Shown here in pieces: positions 8,274 to 15,560 of a DNA stretch of 30,609 nt. Numbering within the stretch: the first letter of the stretch is position 1; every line of letters starts with the position of its first letter. The notes below the pieces were generated by a model. That model was not told the origin of the DNA. It saw nothing but the letters and a program-made list of their open reading frames with translations, and ran no database searches. A program made the position numbers and the translations under genes. The stretch is from Bacteroides sp. CAG:770 (GTDB taxonomy: Bacteria; Bacteroidota; Bacteroidia; Bacteroidales; UBA932), in contig FR890633.1 in assembly GCA_000435075.1 (NCBI GenBank), positions 35,301 through 65,909 of the forward strand, in the 5' to 3' direction.

Positions 8274-9506
8274 CTAAATCATCGTGAGTCTGCTGGTCTT
8301 GCCTGATGCGAAAATCCTGCAGGCCATCTCCATAATCTGTCCGGAGGTTATGCCCTCTATCTGACTGCGTGTCTCCGCGCCGGTCCAGACCTTGTCATAG
8401 GCGAGAAGACTCTTGCCCATGCTGAGACATTGGGCCTCCCCGTTGTCGGAACTGATGGCAAGCTGTCCGAGCAGCTGCTTCTTTGCCGCATTCAGCTTCC
8501 TTTCGGTCAGTTCCTGCGACTGCAACTTCAATATTTCCTTGTCAATGGCAGCCAGGCATCTGTCCAGGTTCTCTTTTTCGCAGCCCAGTGAAATCGCAAG
8601 TATCCCGGTATCAGCATATTGGGTATAAGAACTTTCCACTCCGTAAACCCATCCGTGCTTTTCCCTTAGGATACTGTTCAGAATTGAGTTCATTGCAGGG
8701 CCAGCCAGAATGTTGCTCAGCAGCACAGTAGCCAGCCTCTCCTTTTCTTCATAAAGTGATGGAGCATATCCGCCTACGACAGCATTGGCCTCATGCGTCT
8801 TGCGCGAAATCATCTCGTCGAACACATTACAAAGCTCGACACGGGCAGGGCGCACAAGCCCGTTTCCTGAAGGCCGGAAATCAGCGAAGAACTTCCCGAC
8901 AAGTTTCAGCAGCCCCGCCTCCATTCGTTTCTCATCAATGTCAGCCACTATCGTGAATGCCATGGCCTCGGGAACGAACTTCTCCTTCACAAACCTTCGC
9001 AATTCCTCTGAAGTAATCTCCTTGACGGATTTTACGCTTCCCAGAATGGGATTTGTAAGTGGATGACCCGCAAATAGTTTCTCCTCGAAGCGGTCATAAA
9101 TGTCCTCTGCCGGATTATCCTTATATGACTTTATCTCATCTATCACCACGCCCCTTTCAGTATTGACCTCATTCTCAGGAAAAGTCGCCGAAGTGGCGAT
9201 TTCCATGAGCAGGGAACTGGCCTTCATTAGGTCTTCCTTCAATACTGTCGCGTGAAGAACAATCTCCTCCTTGGTCGTGTATGCATTCAGCTCTCCTCCG
9301 AGTTTGTCGAGATAACCATTTATCACTGAGGACTTTTTGTGGGCGGTGCCCTTGAAGAGAGTGTGCTCTGTGAAGTGGGCGATTCCGCTGTGGAAGCCTG
9401 TCTCGGACCTCGTTCCGCATGTAATGCCAAGAGAACAATACGCTACGGCAGATCCGCTCCGCTTGACCGCATAGCGGATCCCGCATTCCGTTTTTCCTGT
9501 AATCAT
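8274..9506 (-). CDS. M16 (pitrilysin-type) zinc metallopeptidase
   Basis: The 410-aa single-unit M16 peptidase has the inverted zinc motif HFTEH (H44, E47, H48) and the third ligand E124, exactly 76 residues from H48 as in the family. The C-terminal half (about 190-400) is the second, inactive M16 fold with the conserved YGVESSYT segment. No signal peptide is visible, so it is likely cytosolic like mitochondrial-processing-peptidase-type relatives. It may process or degrade peptides. Its start lies 3 bp after the secreted-protein gene stop at 9510, so the two are co-transcribed. The physiological substrate is unknown. Confidence 0.92.
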   Translation of the reverse strand: MITGKTECGIRYAVKRSGSAVAYCSLGITCGTRSETGFHSGIAHFTEHTLFKGTAHKKSSVINGYLDKLGGELNAYTTKEEIVLHATVLKEDLMKASSLLMEIATSATFPENEVNTERGVVIDEIKSYKDNPAEDIYDRFEEKLFAGHPLTNPILGSVKSVKEITSEELRRFVKEKFVPEAMAFTIVADIDEKRMEAGLLKLVGKFFADFRPSGNGLVRPARVELCNVFDEMISRKTHEANAVVGGYAPSLYEEKERLATVLLSNILAGPAMNSILNSILREKHGWVYGVESSYTQYADTGILAISLGCEKENLDRCLAAIDKEILKLQSQELTERKLNAAKKQLLGQLAISSDNGEAQCLSMGKSLLAYDKVWTGAETRSQIEGITSGQIMEMACRIFASGKTSRLTMI

Positions 9507-9509
9507 CTC

Positions 9510-10343
9510 CTACCTTGTTTTTGCAATCTTCTTCAGGTCGGCTTTCAGGAAACCCGCATATTCGGCAGACTTGAGATTCTGCTTCTTGTAATAATAAAGT
9601 TCATGAGTCCTCGCGTCAATGACAATCTTCCAGCACACGGCCCCGGGATGGAATTCACCCGGAGTGACGACGTAACTTACCAATGTCTTTCCGCCATCGA
9701 GGAAGAGGCTGTCCGCCTCGGCATCAGAGGTTATGTCAATGCCTTTTTTCTTCATCCTCTCACGGAAGTCCTGAGACACGCATTCCGCGATGTCGTCCTC
9801 TGAAACTACGGCCCTGTCGCAGTCTGCCTTTCCGAGGGGTCTCACATACGTCTTCAGTCCCGGGAAATTGGTCCCGAGAGACTGTGAAACATAGCCCTGG
9901 ATGACGTCAATGAGTCCCGGCAGCATGGCAGCCTCGCGGCCAGAAGGCAGGTCAGCCGCACACACCGGCATTGACACGACCTCTGTCAAGTCATTGACAG
10001 TCTTGGCATTGGCCTTTCCCTTCACGAGTGTCATCATGGTGATTCCGGGTTCCGTCTCTTTCTTGTATTTGACTTTCACCGGCAGCATGAAATAGTATTC
10101 CTCGTTGTTTTTCAGGGACTTGAACTCCTCCATGGTGCAGAACTCGAAAGGGGAGATGCTCCATGTGTTGTTCAGTGCGTCTCTCAAAACCGGGTCGATG
10201 AAATGGTTCCCCGGGAGGACTACTTTCATTGTCCGTGATGTGAAGTCGCTCAGTTTCTCTTTGCGTGTGGTGATCTGAGCCTGTCCGAATGCGCTTGCTG
10301 AAATGGCAAGTGTGGCGATTATAGTGATTAAACGTCTCATCAT
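9510..10343 (-). CDS. Secreted protein of unknown function
   Basis: About 277 residues from the likely start at 10343 (or the next codon, 10340). A longer frame reaching 10409 would start upstream of the transcription start set by the promoter at 10399-10406, so I reject it. A classical signal peptide is present (RRLITIIATLAISASAFGQA) with cleavage after A-F-G-Q-A. The mature part is mixed alpha/beta with no motif I recognise; a repeated use of Y-V-V-T and an acidic D-A-E-A-D segment are visible. It is the first gene of the six-gene run, 3 bp before the M16 peptidase. That may hint at an envelope or proteostasis role, but there is no direct evidence. Confidence 0.75.
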   Translation of the reverse strand: MMRRLITIIATLAISASAFGQAQITTRKEKLSDFTSRTMKVVLPGNHFIDPVLRDALNNTWSISPFEFCTMEEFKSLKNNEEYYFMLPVKVKYKKETEPGITMMTLVKGKANAKTVNDLTEVVSMPVCAADLPSGREAAMLPGLIDVIQGYVSQSLGTNFPGLKTYVRPLGKADCDRAVVSEDDIAECVSQDFRERMKKKGIDITSDAEADSLFLDGGKTLVSYVVTPGEFHPGAVCWKIVIDARTHELYYYKKQNLKSAEYAGFLKADLKKIAKTR

Positions 10344-10398
10344 ATTGTGTCTGTATATCTTTAATCGTGGCCGCGCGTCACCGCTGGCCCTATTATTG

Positions 10399-10406
10399 CA
10401 AAGATA
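10399..10406 (-). promoter_or_regulatory. -7 promoter element (TATCTTTG) for the 10343-3973 gene run
   Basis: Exact TAnnTTTG match on the minus strand. The predicted transcription start is near 10394, about 50 nt before the start at 10343. I found no comparable element between the six downstream genes, so it may drive the whole run. Confidence 0.75.
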
Positions 10407-10426
10407 CAAAATTCATTTTTTTTATG

Positions 10427-10434
10427 TAAGTTTG
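10427..10434 (+). promoter_or_regulatory. -7 promoter element (TAAGTTTG) for the 10513-14459 operon
   Basis: Exact TAnnTTTG match on the plus strand, divergent from the promoter at 10399-10406 with only about 20 bp between the two elements. The predicted leader of about 70 nt contains the dyad at 10449-10470. Confidence 0.7.
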
Positions 10435-10448
10435 CAATAGAATAACTC

Positions 10449-10470
10449 AAGTTTTGCGGTTGCGGAACTT
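10449..10470. repeat. 22-bp imperfect dyad, copy B
   Basis: Arms AAGTT (10449-10453) and AACTT (10466-10470) flank TTGCGGTTGCGG. Related to copy A at 1098-1119. It lies in the predicted 5' leader of the 10513 gene and could act as a leader hairpin or operator. Confidence 0.4.
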
Positions 10471-10512
10471 ACATGGAAAAAGCTAGTATAACATTGATAT
10501 AATTTAATCATT

Positions 10513-11421
10513 ATGGAAACAGATCCTATCATGCGCCGGGAGGCGGAAGAAAAGCTCTCGAAAGTCAAGAGCCTGAAGACCACAATGTATGTCCTTGTCG
10601 GCGTTGCTGTCGCTCTGGGTGCGGTTCTCGCTTATGTCTGGAGTCAGAAATCGGCATTGATCAGTGAACTCGAAGATGAAAAGCAGGACCTTACCGTCCA
10701 GATGGAAAATCTCCAGAACGACTATGCGTCACTTTCATCAGATTATGATTCCATCAACTCCCAGCTCGACACCTCACGTGCCGAAGTTGCGAACCTTATC
10801 GAAAGAATCAAGAAAACGGATGCTACAAACCGTGCCAAGATGCGTCAGTATGAGAAAGAGCTCGGTACGCTCAGAAGCATCATGCGTAACTATATAGTCC
10901 AGATCGACTCGCTCAACACATTGAACCACAAGCTTACTGCCGATGCTGCCGCTGCCCGCAGAGAGGCTGCCGCAAGCAAGGCCGAAAATCAGGAACTGTC
11001 CCAGCAGGTCGAGAACCTTACAGGTCAGGTGGCTGCAGGTGCAGTTATCAAGGCCCGCGGACTCAGAATGGAGGCTTACATGTCCAATGACAAGATTACC
11101 GACAGGAGCAGCCGCGTCGTAAGACTTCTCACGTCACTTAGCCTTGTGGAGAATGACCTCGCACCTAAGGGCCCGGTAAGAGTTTACATCCGCGTGAAAG
11201 ACCCTGACGGAATCATCCTTACCAATGCAAACCGTACTTCATTCACTTTCAATGGAGAAACGATGGTCGCTTCCGCTTCCAGAAAGGTTGACTATGAGGG
11301 AAGGGAGGTCGATCTCAGCATCTATCTGAATGATATTCCTGGATATAGGAAGGGTGTTTATACAGTTGAGGCTTATACGGAGCAGTCAATGCTCGGAAGG
11401 GCCGAACTGATGCTCAGGTAA
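10513..11421 (+). CDS. Membrane-anchored coiled-coil protein, unknown function
   Basis: The 302-aa protein has a short cytosolic N-terminus, one transmembrane helix (about 24-43) and a long coiled coil (about 48-175). The coiled coil is rich in E, K, Q, S and A heptads. A globular beta-rich domain (about 180-302) follows, beginning near ARGLRMEAYM and ending MLGRAELMLR, with a VRVYIRVKDPDG strand pair. This anchor, coiled-coil stalk and C-terminal domain arrangement is common in Bacteroidota envelope proteins, with the C-terminal domain likely periplasmic. It is followed 33 bp later by hemW in the same operon, although a functional link to heme trafficking is not evident. I do not recognise a named family. 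Confidence 0.8.
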   Translation: METDPIMRREAEEKLSKVKSLKTTMYVLVGVAVALGAVLAYVWSQKSALISELEDEKQDLTVQMENLQNDYASLSSDYDSINSQLDTSRAEVANLIERIKKTDATNRAKMRQYEKELGTLRSIMRNYIVQIDSLNTLNHKLTADAAAARREAAASKAENQELSQQVENLTGQVAAGAVIKARGLRMEAYMSNDKITDRSSRVVRLLTSLSLVENDLAPKGPVRVYIRVKDPDGIILTNANRTSFTFNGETMVASASRKVDYEGREVDLSIYLNDIPGYRKGVYTVEAYTEQSMLGRAELMLR

Positions 11422-11454
11422 TCCGGTCTGGTCCGGGACTCATCGGAAGGAAAT

Positions 11455-12597
11455 ATGATTTATCTGCACGTGCCGTTCTGCAGGAGTTTCTGCACTTATT
11501 GCGGGTTCTATTCGGAAGCCGTGCCGGCTTGTCCCGGGAATGGTGACATGGCAAGGTTCGACAGGTATGCGGACTCGGTCTGTGCGGAGATAGTCAGTCG
11601 GGCGGATGAAATCCGTTCCACTCTTCCTACCGGTGCACTTTCAGGAAAAATCGATACTTTATATATCGGAGGAGGTACCCCATCGGTGCTTCCTCTTTCT
11701 GTTGTCAGCAGGATAGTCCATACTCTGAACAATACTGTTTTCGGAGAACAATACCATGATTATCTGGAGTTTACATTCGAGGTGAATCCGGAAGATGTCG
11801 TGGAGAAGGGGGAGGAATATCTGAAGGGACTTATGGCTCTGGGAGTCAACAGGTTCAGTATGGGAATCCAGTCTTTCGACGATAGGATTCTCCGCTGGAT
11901 GAACCGCAGGCACAATGCGGAACATGCCGAGGACGCATATTGGATGATGAGGGGCCTGAATGTCAGGAACATCAGCATTGACCTTATCTTCGGAGTCGAC
12001 GGATTGTCGGACGCGACCTGGGAGGCTACTTTGCATAAGGCGATCGGCCTCAGTCCGTCGCATATTTCAGCATACCAGCTCTCTGTCGAGGATGGCAGTG
12101 CGCTTTCGCGGCTTGTCGCAGACGGGAAATACCATGAGGCGGGAGAAGATGTCTGCCGACGTCAGTACGACATGTTGTGTTCAATGCTTTACGAGGCGGG
12201 ATACCATCATTACGAAGTCTCGAATTTTGCCTTCCCGGGAATGGAGGCGCGGCACAATTCTGCCTACTGGAGGCGCGTGCCTTACGTCGGCCTTGGCCCA
12301 GGAGCGCACTCTGCGCTGGCAGATGCCGAGGGAAAGGTCAATGTCCGCAGATGGAATACCGAGACGGAGTCCGGATATGTGTCTGAAATGGAGACTCTTA
12401 GCGAAGAAGACATGAAGGTTGAGGAAATCATGCTGGGACTTCGTACTGATGACGGCGTGGACCCGGCCATGTTGCCGGAGAAAGTAGTGTCCAGACTGAT
12501 GAAAGAGGGCGCTTTGGCAAAGAATGTGTGGGGAAAAATAAGGATTCCTGAGGATCATTTTTTTGTATCAGATGAAATAATCACAGAATTAATATAG
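11455..12597 (+). CDS. hemW: Radical SAM heme chaperone HemW
   Basis: The 380-aa HemN/HemW-type radical SAM protein has cluster cysteines C9, C13 and C16 in CRSFCTYC right after the start. The SAM-binding glycine motif is YIGGGTPS, and the GIQSFDDRIL and GVDGLSDATW segments are typical. HemW binds heme and inserts it into respiratory proteins; older annotations call it oxygen-independent coproporphyrinogen oxidase. The short N-terminus without the extra HemN residues before the cluster favours HemW. It is the second gene of the plus-strand operon, ending 5 bp before the aminopeptidase start. Confidence 0.92.
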   Translation: MIYLHVPFCRSFCTYCGFYSEAVPACPGNGDMARFDRYADSVCAEIVSRADEIRSTLPTGALSGKIDTLYIGGGTPSVLPLSVVSRIVHTLNNTVFGEQYHDYLEFTFEVNPEDVVEKGEEYLKGLMALGVNRFSMGIQSFDDRILRWMNRRHNAEHAEDAYWMMRGLNVRNISIDLIFGVDGLSDATWEATLHKAIGLSPSHISAYQLSVEDGSALSRLVADGKYHEAGEDVCRRQYDMLCSMLYEAGYHHYEVSNFAFPGMEARHNSAYWRRVPYVGLGPGAHSALADAEGKVNVRRWNTETESGYVSEMETLSEEDMKVEEIMLGLRTDDGVDPAMLPEKVVSRLMKEGALAKNVWGKIRIPEDHFFVSDEIITELI

Positions 12598-12602
12598 GGA
12601 AT

Positions 12603-14459
12603 ATGGGAAATATCTATGCACAGAGGATAGATGCTATCCGTAGCATCATGAAAAGCAAAGGCATCGATGCAATGGTAATTACAGGCTCGGACCCTCACAA
12701 CAGCGAGTATCCTGCTTCCAGATGGAAACAGGTCGAGTGGGTGAGCGGCTTTACAGGTGAAGCCGGCGATCTGGTGATTACCGCAGACCACGCGGGACTA
12801 TGGACCGACACCCGTTATTTCATCCAGGCAGTACAGCAGCTGGCAGGTACCGGAGTTGAACTCCACAAGACCAGAGTCCCTGAGCAAGTGCTTATCCCTG
12901 AATGGCTTGCAAATGTAAAGTTCGCCGAGAAACGCGGAACCGTGGTAGTCGCAGTGGATGGTCTTTCACAGCCGGTTTCCTCCGTTGAGGACATAAAGGA
13001 CGCTTTCATCGGAAGCGGACGTGCCAATGCTGAAACTGATGACCAGTCTGACATGTTCAAGATTGTGGACCTGCCTGATTTCATGGATCAGCTGTGGCAG
13101 GACAGACCTGCCGTCCCTTCATCTCCTATCATCACATTGGGAGAAGATACGACAGGGGAGTCACGCATGGCCAAGATCGTATGGCTCAGACATTTGCTCG
13201 AAGAGAGAAAGTGCGACGCGATACTGATAACCGCACTCGACGAAATAGCCTGGCTGCTCAATGTCAGGGGCTCCGATATAGAATATAATCCTGTGGTGAT
13301 GTCTTATCTGCTCGTCACTCCAGAGAAAGTGGACTGGTTCGTGAAGAAACCGTTCGGGGGCTGTGACACGGAGACCAGGGACAGTTTCGCTGAACTTCAG
13401 GACGACGGAATCAATATTCTGAATTACGACGATGTCTCACTTGCATTCGAGGAGACGGAAGACCATGTCCGACTGCTTGTGGATCCGTCATCTCTCAACT
13501 ATCATATTTTCAAGGTGTTGGATTCGGTTTCCGACCATATCACCCTCGTAAGGGGAACATCTCCTATACCGCTCCGCAAGGCATTGAAAAACAATGTGGA
13601 AATCGAGGGCATGAAGGAGGCCCATTTTGAGGATGGTCTCGCCATGGAGAAATTCCTTTATTGGCTTGAGACCAGCATGGCCGAGGGCAAGGAAATCAAT
13701 GAATGGGATGCCGCCTGCAAACTGAATTCCCTGCGTGCCGAAATCGTCGGCTACAGGGGAAACAGTTTCGAGACCATCTCTGCCTATGGCCCGGATGCCG
13801 CTCTGCCTCACTTTGTTACGCCATCTGAGGGTTCCCGTCGTCTGGAACCTCACGGCCTTTATCTCTGTGATTCCGGCGGACAGTATCTCTATGGTACGAC
13901 AGACATAACACGTACAGTTCCTCTGGGACCTTGTACGGAACAGGAAAAGACAGATTACACACTGGCATTGAAAGGACATATTGCCTTGGCAAAGGCTGTA
14001 TTCCCTCAGGGTACGGCAGGTTGCCAGATAGATTATGCGGCCCGTTGTCCGCTCTGGCAGTTCCGCAGGAATTTCGGACACGGCACGGGGCATGGTGTGG
14101 GTTTCTTCCTCAATGTCCATGAAGGTCCTCAGGAAATCCGTCAGAACTTCAACCGTCAGCCGATTCTTCCGGGAATGATAAGCTCTGACGAACCGGGTAT
14201 TTACATAGAAGGCGAATACGGAATCCGTCACGAGAGCCTTCTCCTGTGCGTCCGAGACCGCGTCAATGAATTCGGCTCATGGCTCTCGTTTGAGACATTG
14301 ACACTCTGCCATATAGACACGTCAGTAATAGTGCCAAGCCTCATGACCGAGGATGAGATGATATGGCTCAATGCCTACAATGCCAAGGTTTACGAGACCC
14401 TTGCCCCTCATCTCCCAGGTGAGGTCGCCGAGTGGCTTGAGCGCAAAACCAGAGCATAG
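12603..14459 (+). CDS. Xaa-Pro aminopeptidase (M24B, aminopeptidase P family)
   Basis: The 618-aa three-domain aminopeptidase P, of the long eukaryotic/Bacteroidota type, removes N-terminal residues preceding proline. Two creatinase-like N-terminal domains cover about 1-160 and 165-325. The C-terminal pita-bread domain carries all five metal ligands: D423 and D434 (CDSGGQYLYGTTDITRTV), H497 (FGHGTGHGVG), E530 (SDEPGIYIEG) and E544 (RHESLLL). No signal peptide, so it is cytosolic. It lies 5 bp after hemW and is closed by the hairpin at 14477-14515. Confidence 0.95.
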   Translation: MGNIYAQRIDAIRSIMKSKGIDAMVITGSDPHNSEYPASRWKQVEWVSGFTGEAGDLVITADHAGLWTDTRYFIQAVQQLAGTGVELHKTRVPEQVLIPEWLANVKFAEKRGTVVVAVDGLSQPVSSVEDIKDAFIGSGRANAETDDQSDMFKIVDLPDFMDQLWQDRPAVPSSPIITLGEDTTGESRMAKIVWLRHLLEERKCDAILITALDEIAWLLNVRGSDIEYNPVVMSYLLVTPEKVDWFVKKPFGGCDTETRDSFAELQDDGINILNYDDVSLAFEETEDHVRLLVDPSSLNYHIFKVLDSVSDHITLVRGTSPIPLRKALKNNVEIEGMKEAHFEDGLAMEKFLYWLETSMAEGKEINEWDAACKLNSLRAEIVGYRGNSFETISAYGPDAALPHFVTPSEGSRRLEPHGLYLCDSGGQYLYGTTDITRTVPLGPCTEQEKTDYTLALKGHIALAKAVFPQGTAGCQIDYAARCPLWQFRRNFGHGTGHGVGFFLNVHEGPQEIRQNFNRQPILPGMISSDEPGIYIEGEYGIRHESLLLCVRDRVNEFGSWLSFETLTLCHIDTSVIVPSLMTEDEMIWLNAYNAKVYETLAPHLPGEVAEWLERKTRA

Positions 14460-14476
14460 CAACTCTCTGATATACA

Positions 14477-14515
14477 ATTATGCCCGGCTGGTCGTGAAAC
14501 CTTGCCGGGCATAAT
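14477..14515. terminator. Terminator-like hairpin between convergent genes
   Basis: A perfect 12-bp stem (ATTATGCCCGGC at 14477-14488, GCCGGGCATAAT at 14504-14515) has a 15-nt loop. The U-tract is weak. It lies between the aminopeptidase gene (+) and the small-protein gene (-). Confidence 0.7.
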
Positions 14516-14565
14516 ATGTTTAGTAACGTAAAAATGACTTGGGAATCTTTGCATGTCTTTCCTGT

Positions 14566-14796
14566 CTAGAAAAGTTTGCGCTTGAGGAACCGCAGTCCTA
14601 TCAATGCCAGTCTGTCGAACGGGACGCTTCCGGAAATGCATTTCAGCCCGGTAGCAATCAAACCTGAAGGCGAGTATGAATCGCAGAAATCCTCCCAACT
14701 GGAAACGACTCTGCGGCCCTTTCTGTCAATTTTGGAAGTCAATGCCTTACGTGCGGCATCGAGACTTTCAATATCTTTGATTTCTGAGTACTTCAT
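14566..14796 (-). CDS. Small conserved-looking protein, 76 aa, in the YtxH/holin-like cassette
   Basis: A 76-residue basic protein with an N-terminal helix (KYSEIKDIESLDAARKALTSKI) and a C-terminal amphipathic or hydrophobic stretch ending LALIGLRFLKRKLF. Its start overlaps the stop of the holin-like gene by 4 bp (ATGA), which strongly supports translation. It is the last gene of the cassette YtxH, holin-like, small protein. I do not recognise a named domain. Association with the inner membrane together with its two neighbours is inferred from context. Confidence 0.7.
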   Translation of the reverse strand: MKYSEIKDIESLDAARKALTSKIDRKGRRVVSSWEDFCDSYSPSGLIATGLKCISGSVPFDRLALIGLRFLKRKLF

Positions 14797-15167
14797 GCCT
14801 GACCTCCTTCTTCCGGACCATCATTTTCGAAGAAAAGTCCTACGAATAATTTTACAAACCCATTGAGGAACAGCTTGTTGCGGACAAAGTACAAGAGCAC
14901 CATCAGCAGCAGGAAAAAGCCTGCCACGATAAACGCCCCAGCCGCATAGCTGCCGATGATGTCCCCGAGCAGGAGTACGCCGCCGAAGGCCAATGCCATG
15001 AGAACGATACTCCCGAGAGTCAGGAACAGAATCGAAATGATCAGCCTGTTCAATGTCACCGAGAGTCCCTTCGCGGTCCTGAGTTTCAACTCATCAACTT
15101 TAAGGTCAATGTAGGCCGCAGCGTCTTCAGCGAGCCGTTCTGCCGGCCTGGAAAACATGCTGCCCAT
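14793..15167 (-). CDS. Phage-holin-like inner-membrane protein (DUF1469 / Phage_holin_3_6 type)
   Basis: The 124-aa protein has an amphipathic N-terminal helix (residues 1-38), two strong transmembrane segments (about 43-68 and 76-98) and an acidic C-terminus (ENDGPEEGG). This is the pattern of the actinobacterial/Bacteroidota DUF1469 family. Despite the name, these are ordinary chromosomal membrane proteins and not lysis genes. Its start overlaps the YtxH gene stop by one base (TAATG) and its stop overlaps the small gene downstream. This gives a translationally coupled trio with a likely envelope-stress role (inference). Confidence 0.85.
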   Translation of the reverse strand: MGSMFSRPAERLAEDAAAYIDLKVDELKLRTAKGLSVTLNRLIISILFLTLGSIVLMALAFGGVLLLGDIIGSYAAGAFIVAGFFLLLMVLLYFVRNKLFLNGFVKLFVGLFFENDGPEEGGQA

Positions 15168-15511
15168 TACGCGTCGTACATTTCGTCAATGCTGGCTTCG
15201 TCCTTCTCCAATGCCCTTTCGAGCCTGTTGAGCTGGTCGAGTACCTTGGCGCGAGCCTCTTCCTTCATCTCCCTGCCGTCCTCTTTCAGGATTTCCTTCA
15301 GTTCGTCCAGTTCTTCACGGGCCCTGGAAGCCTTTTCCTTTGCATAAGCATAGGCATCCTCTGCCTTTTCACGTGCAGTGTCATAGCCTTCTTTGGCGGC
15401 TTCCCTTATCTTCCTTCTTGTAACTTCACCTTTTTCCGGAGCAAAGAGGACTCCTAAAGCGGCACCTATCGCAGCTCCTGCGATAAATGTTATAAGCGAA
15501 TCGTTTCTCAT
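15167..15511 (-). CDS. YtxH-domain protein
   Basis: The 114-aa protein has an N-terminal glycine/alanine-rich membrane segment (FIAGAAIGAALGVLFAP, residues 9-25) followed by the YtxH signature APEKGEVTRRKI. A long charged coiled-coil or helical tail of lysine, glutamate and alanine follows. Family members are small stress-associated membrane proteins of unclear activity. The start is unusually well marked: GGAGG lies 4 nt upstream of the ATG (15516-15520), a true Shine-Dalgarno in a genome that mostly lacks them. A hairpin at 15537-15554 precedes it, so expression may be set independently of the upstream U32 gene. Confidence 0.9.
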   Translation of the reverse strand: MRNDSLITFIAGAAIGAALGVLFAPEKGEVTRRKIREAAKEGYDTAREKAEDAYAYAKEKASRAREELDELKEILKEDGREMKEEARAKVLDQLNRLERALEKDEASIDEMYDA

Positions 15512-15536
15512 GATACCTCCATTTTAAATATCCGAT

Positions 15537-15554
15537 GTTTCACGATTGTGAAAC
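15537..15554. promoter_or_regulatory. Hairpin upstream of the YtxH cassette
   Basis: Perfect 7-bp inverted repeat GTTTCAC / GTGAAAC with a 4-nt loop, in the 49-bp gap between the U32 gene stop and the YtxH start. It could be an operator, a processing site or a weak attenuator; there is no U-tract. Confidence 0.5.
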
Positions 15555-15560
15555 CTGAAT

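Noticed and set aside
10344..10409. N-terminal extension of the secreted-protein gene to 10409
   Set aside because: It begins at the promoter and upstream of the predicted transcription start, and would hide a good signal peptide.
14793..15167. Prophage holin or lysis cassette
   Set aside because: The protein is of the chromosomal DUF1469 type, sits with a YtxH gene, and there are no phage genes around it.
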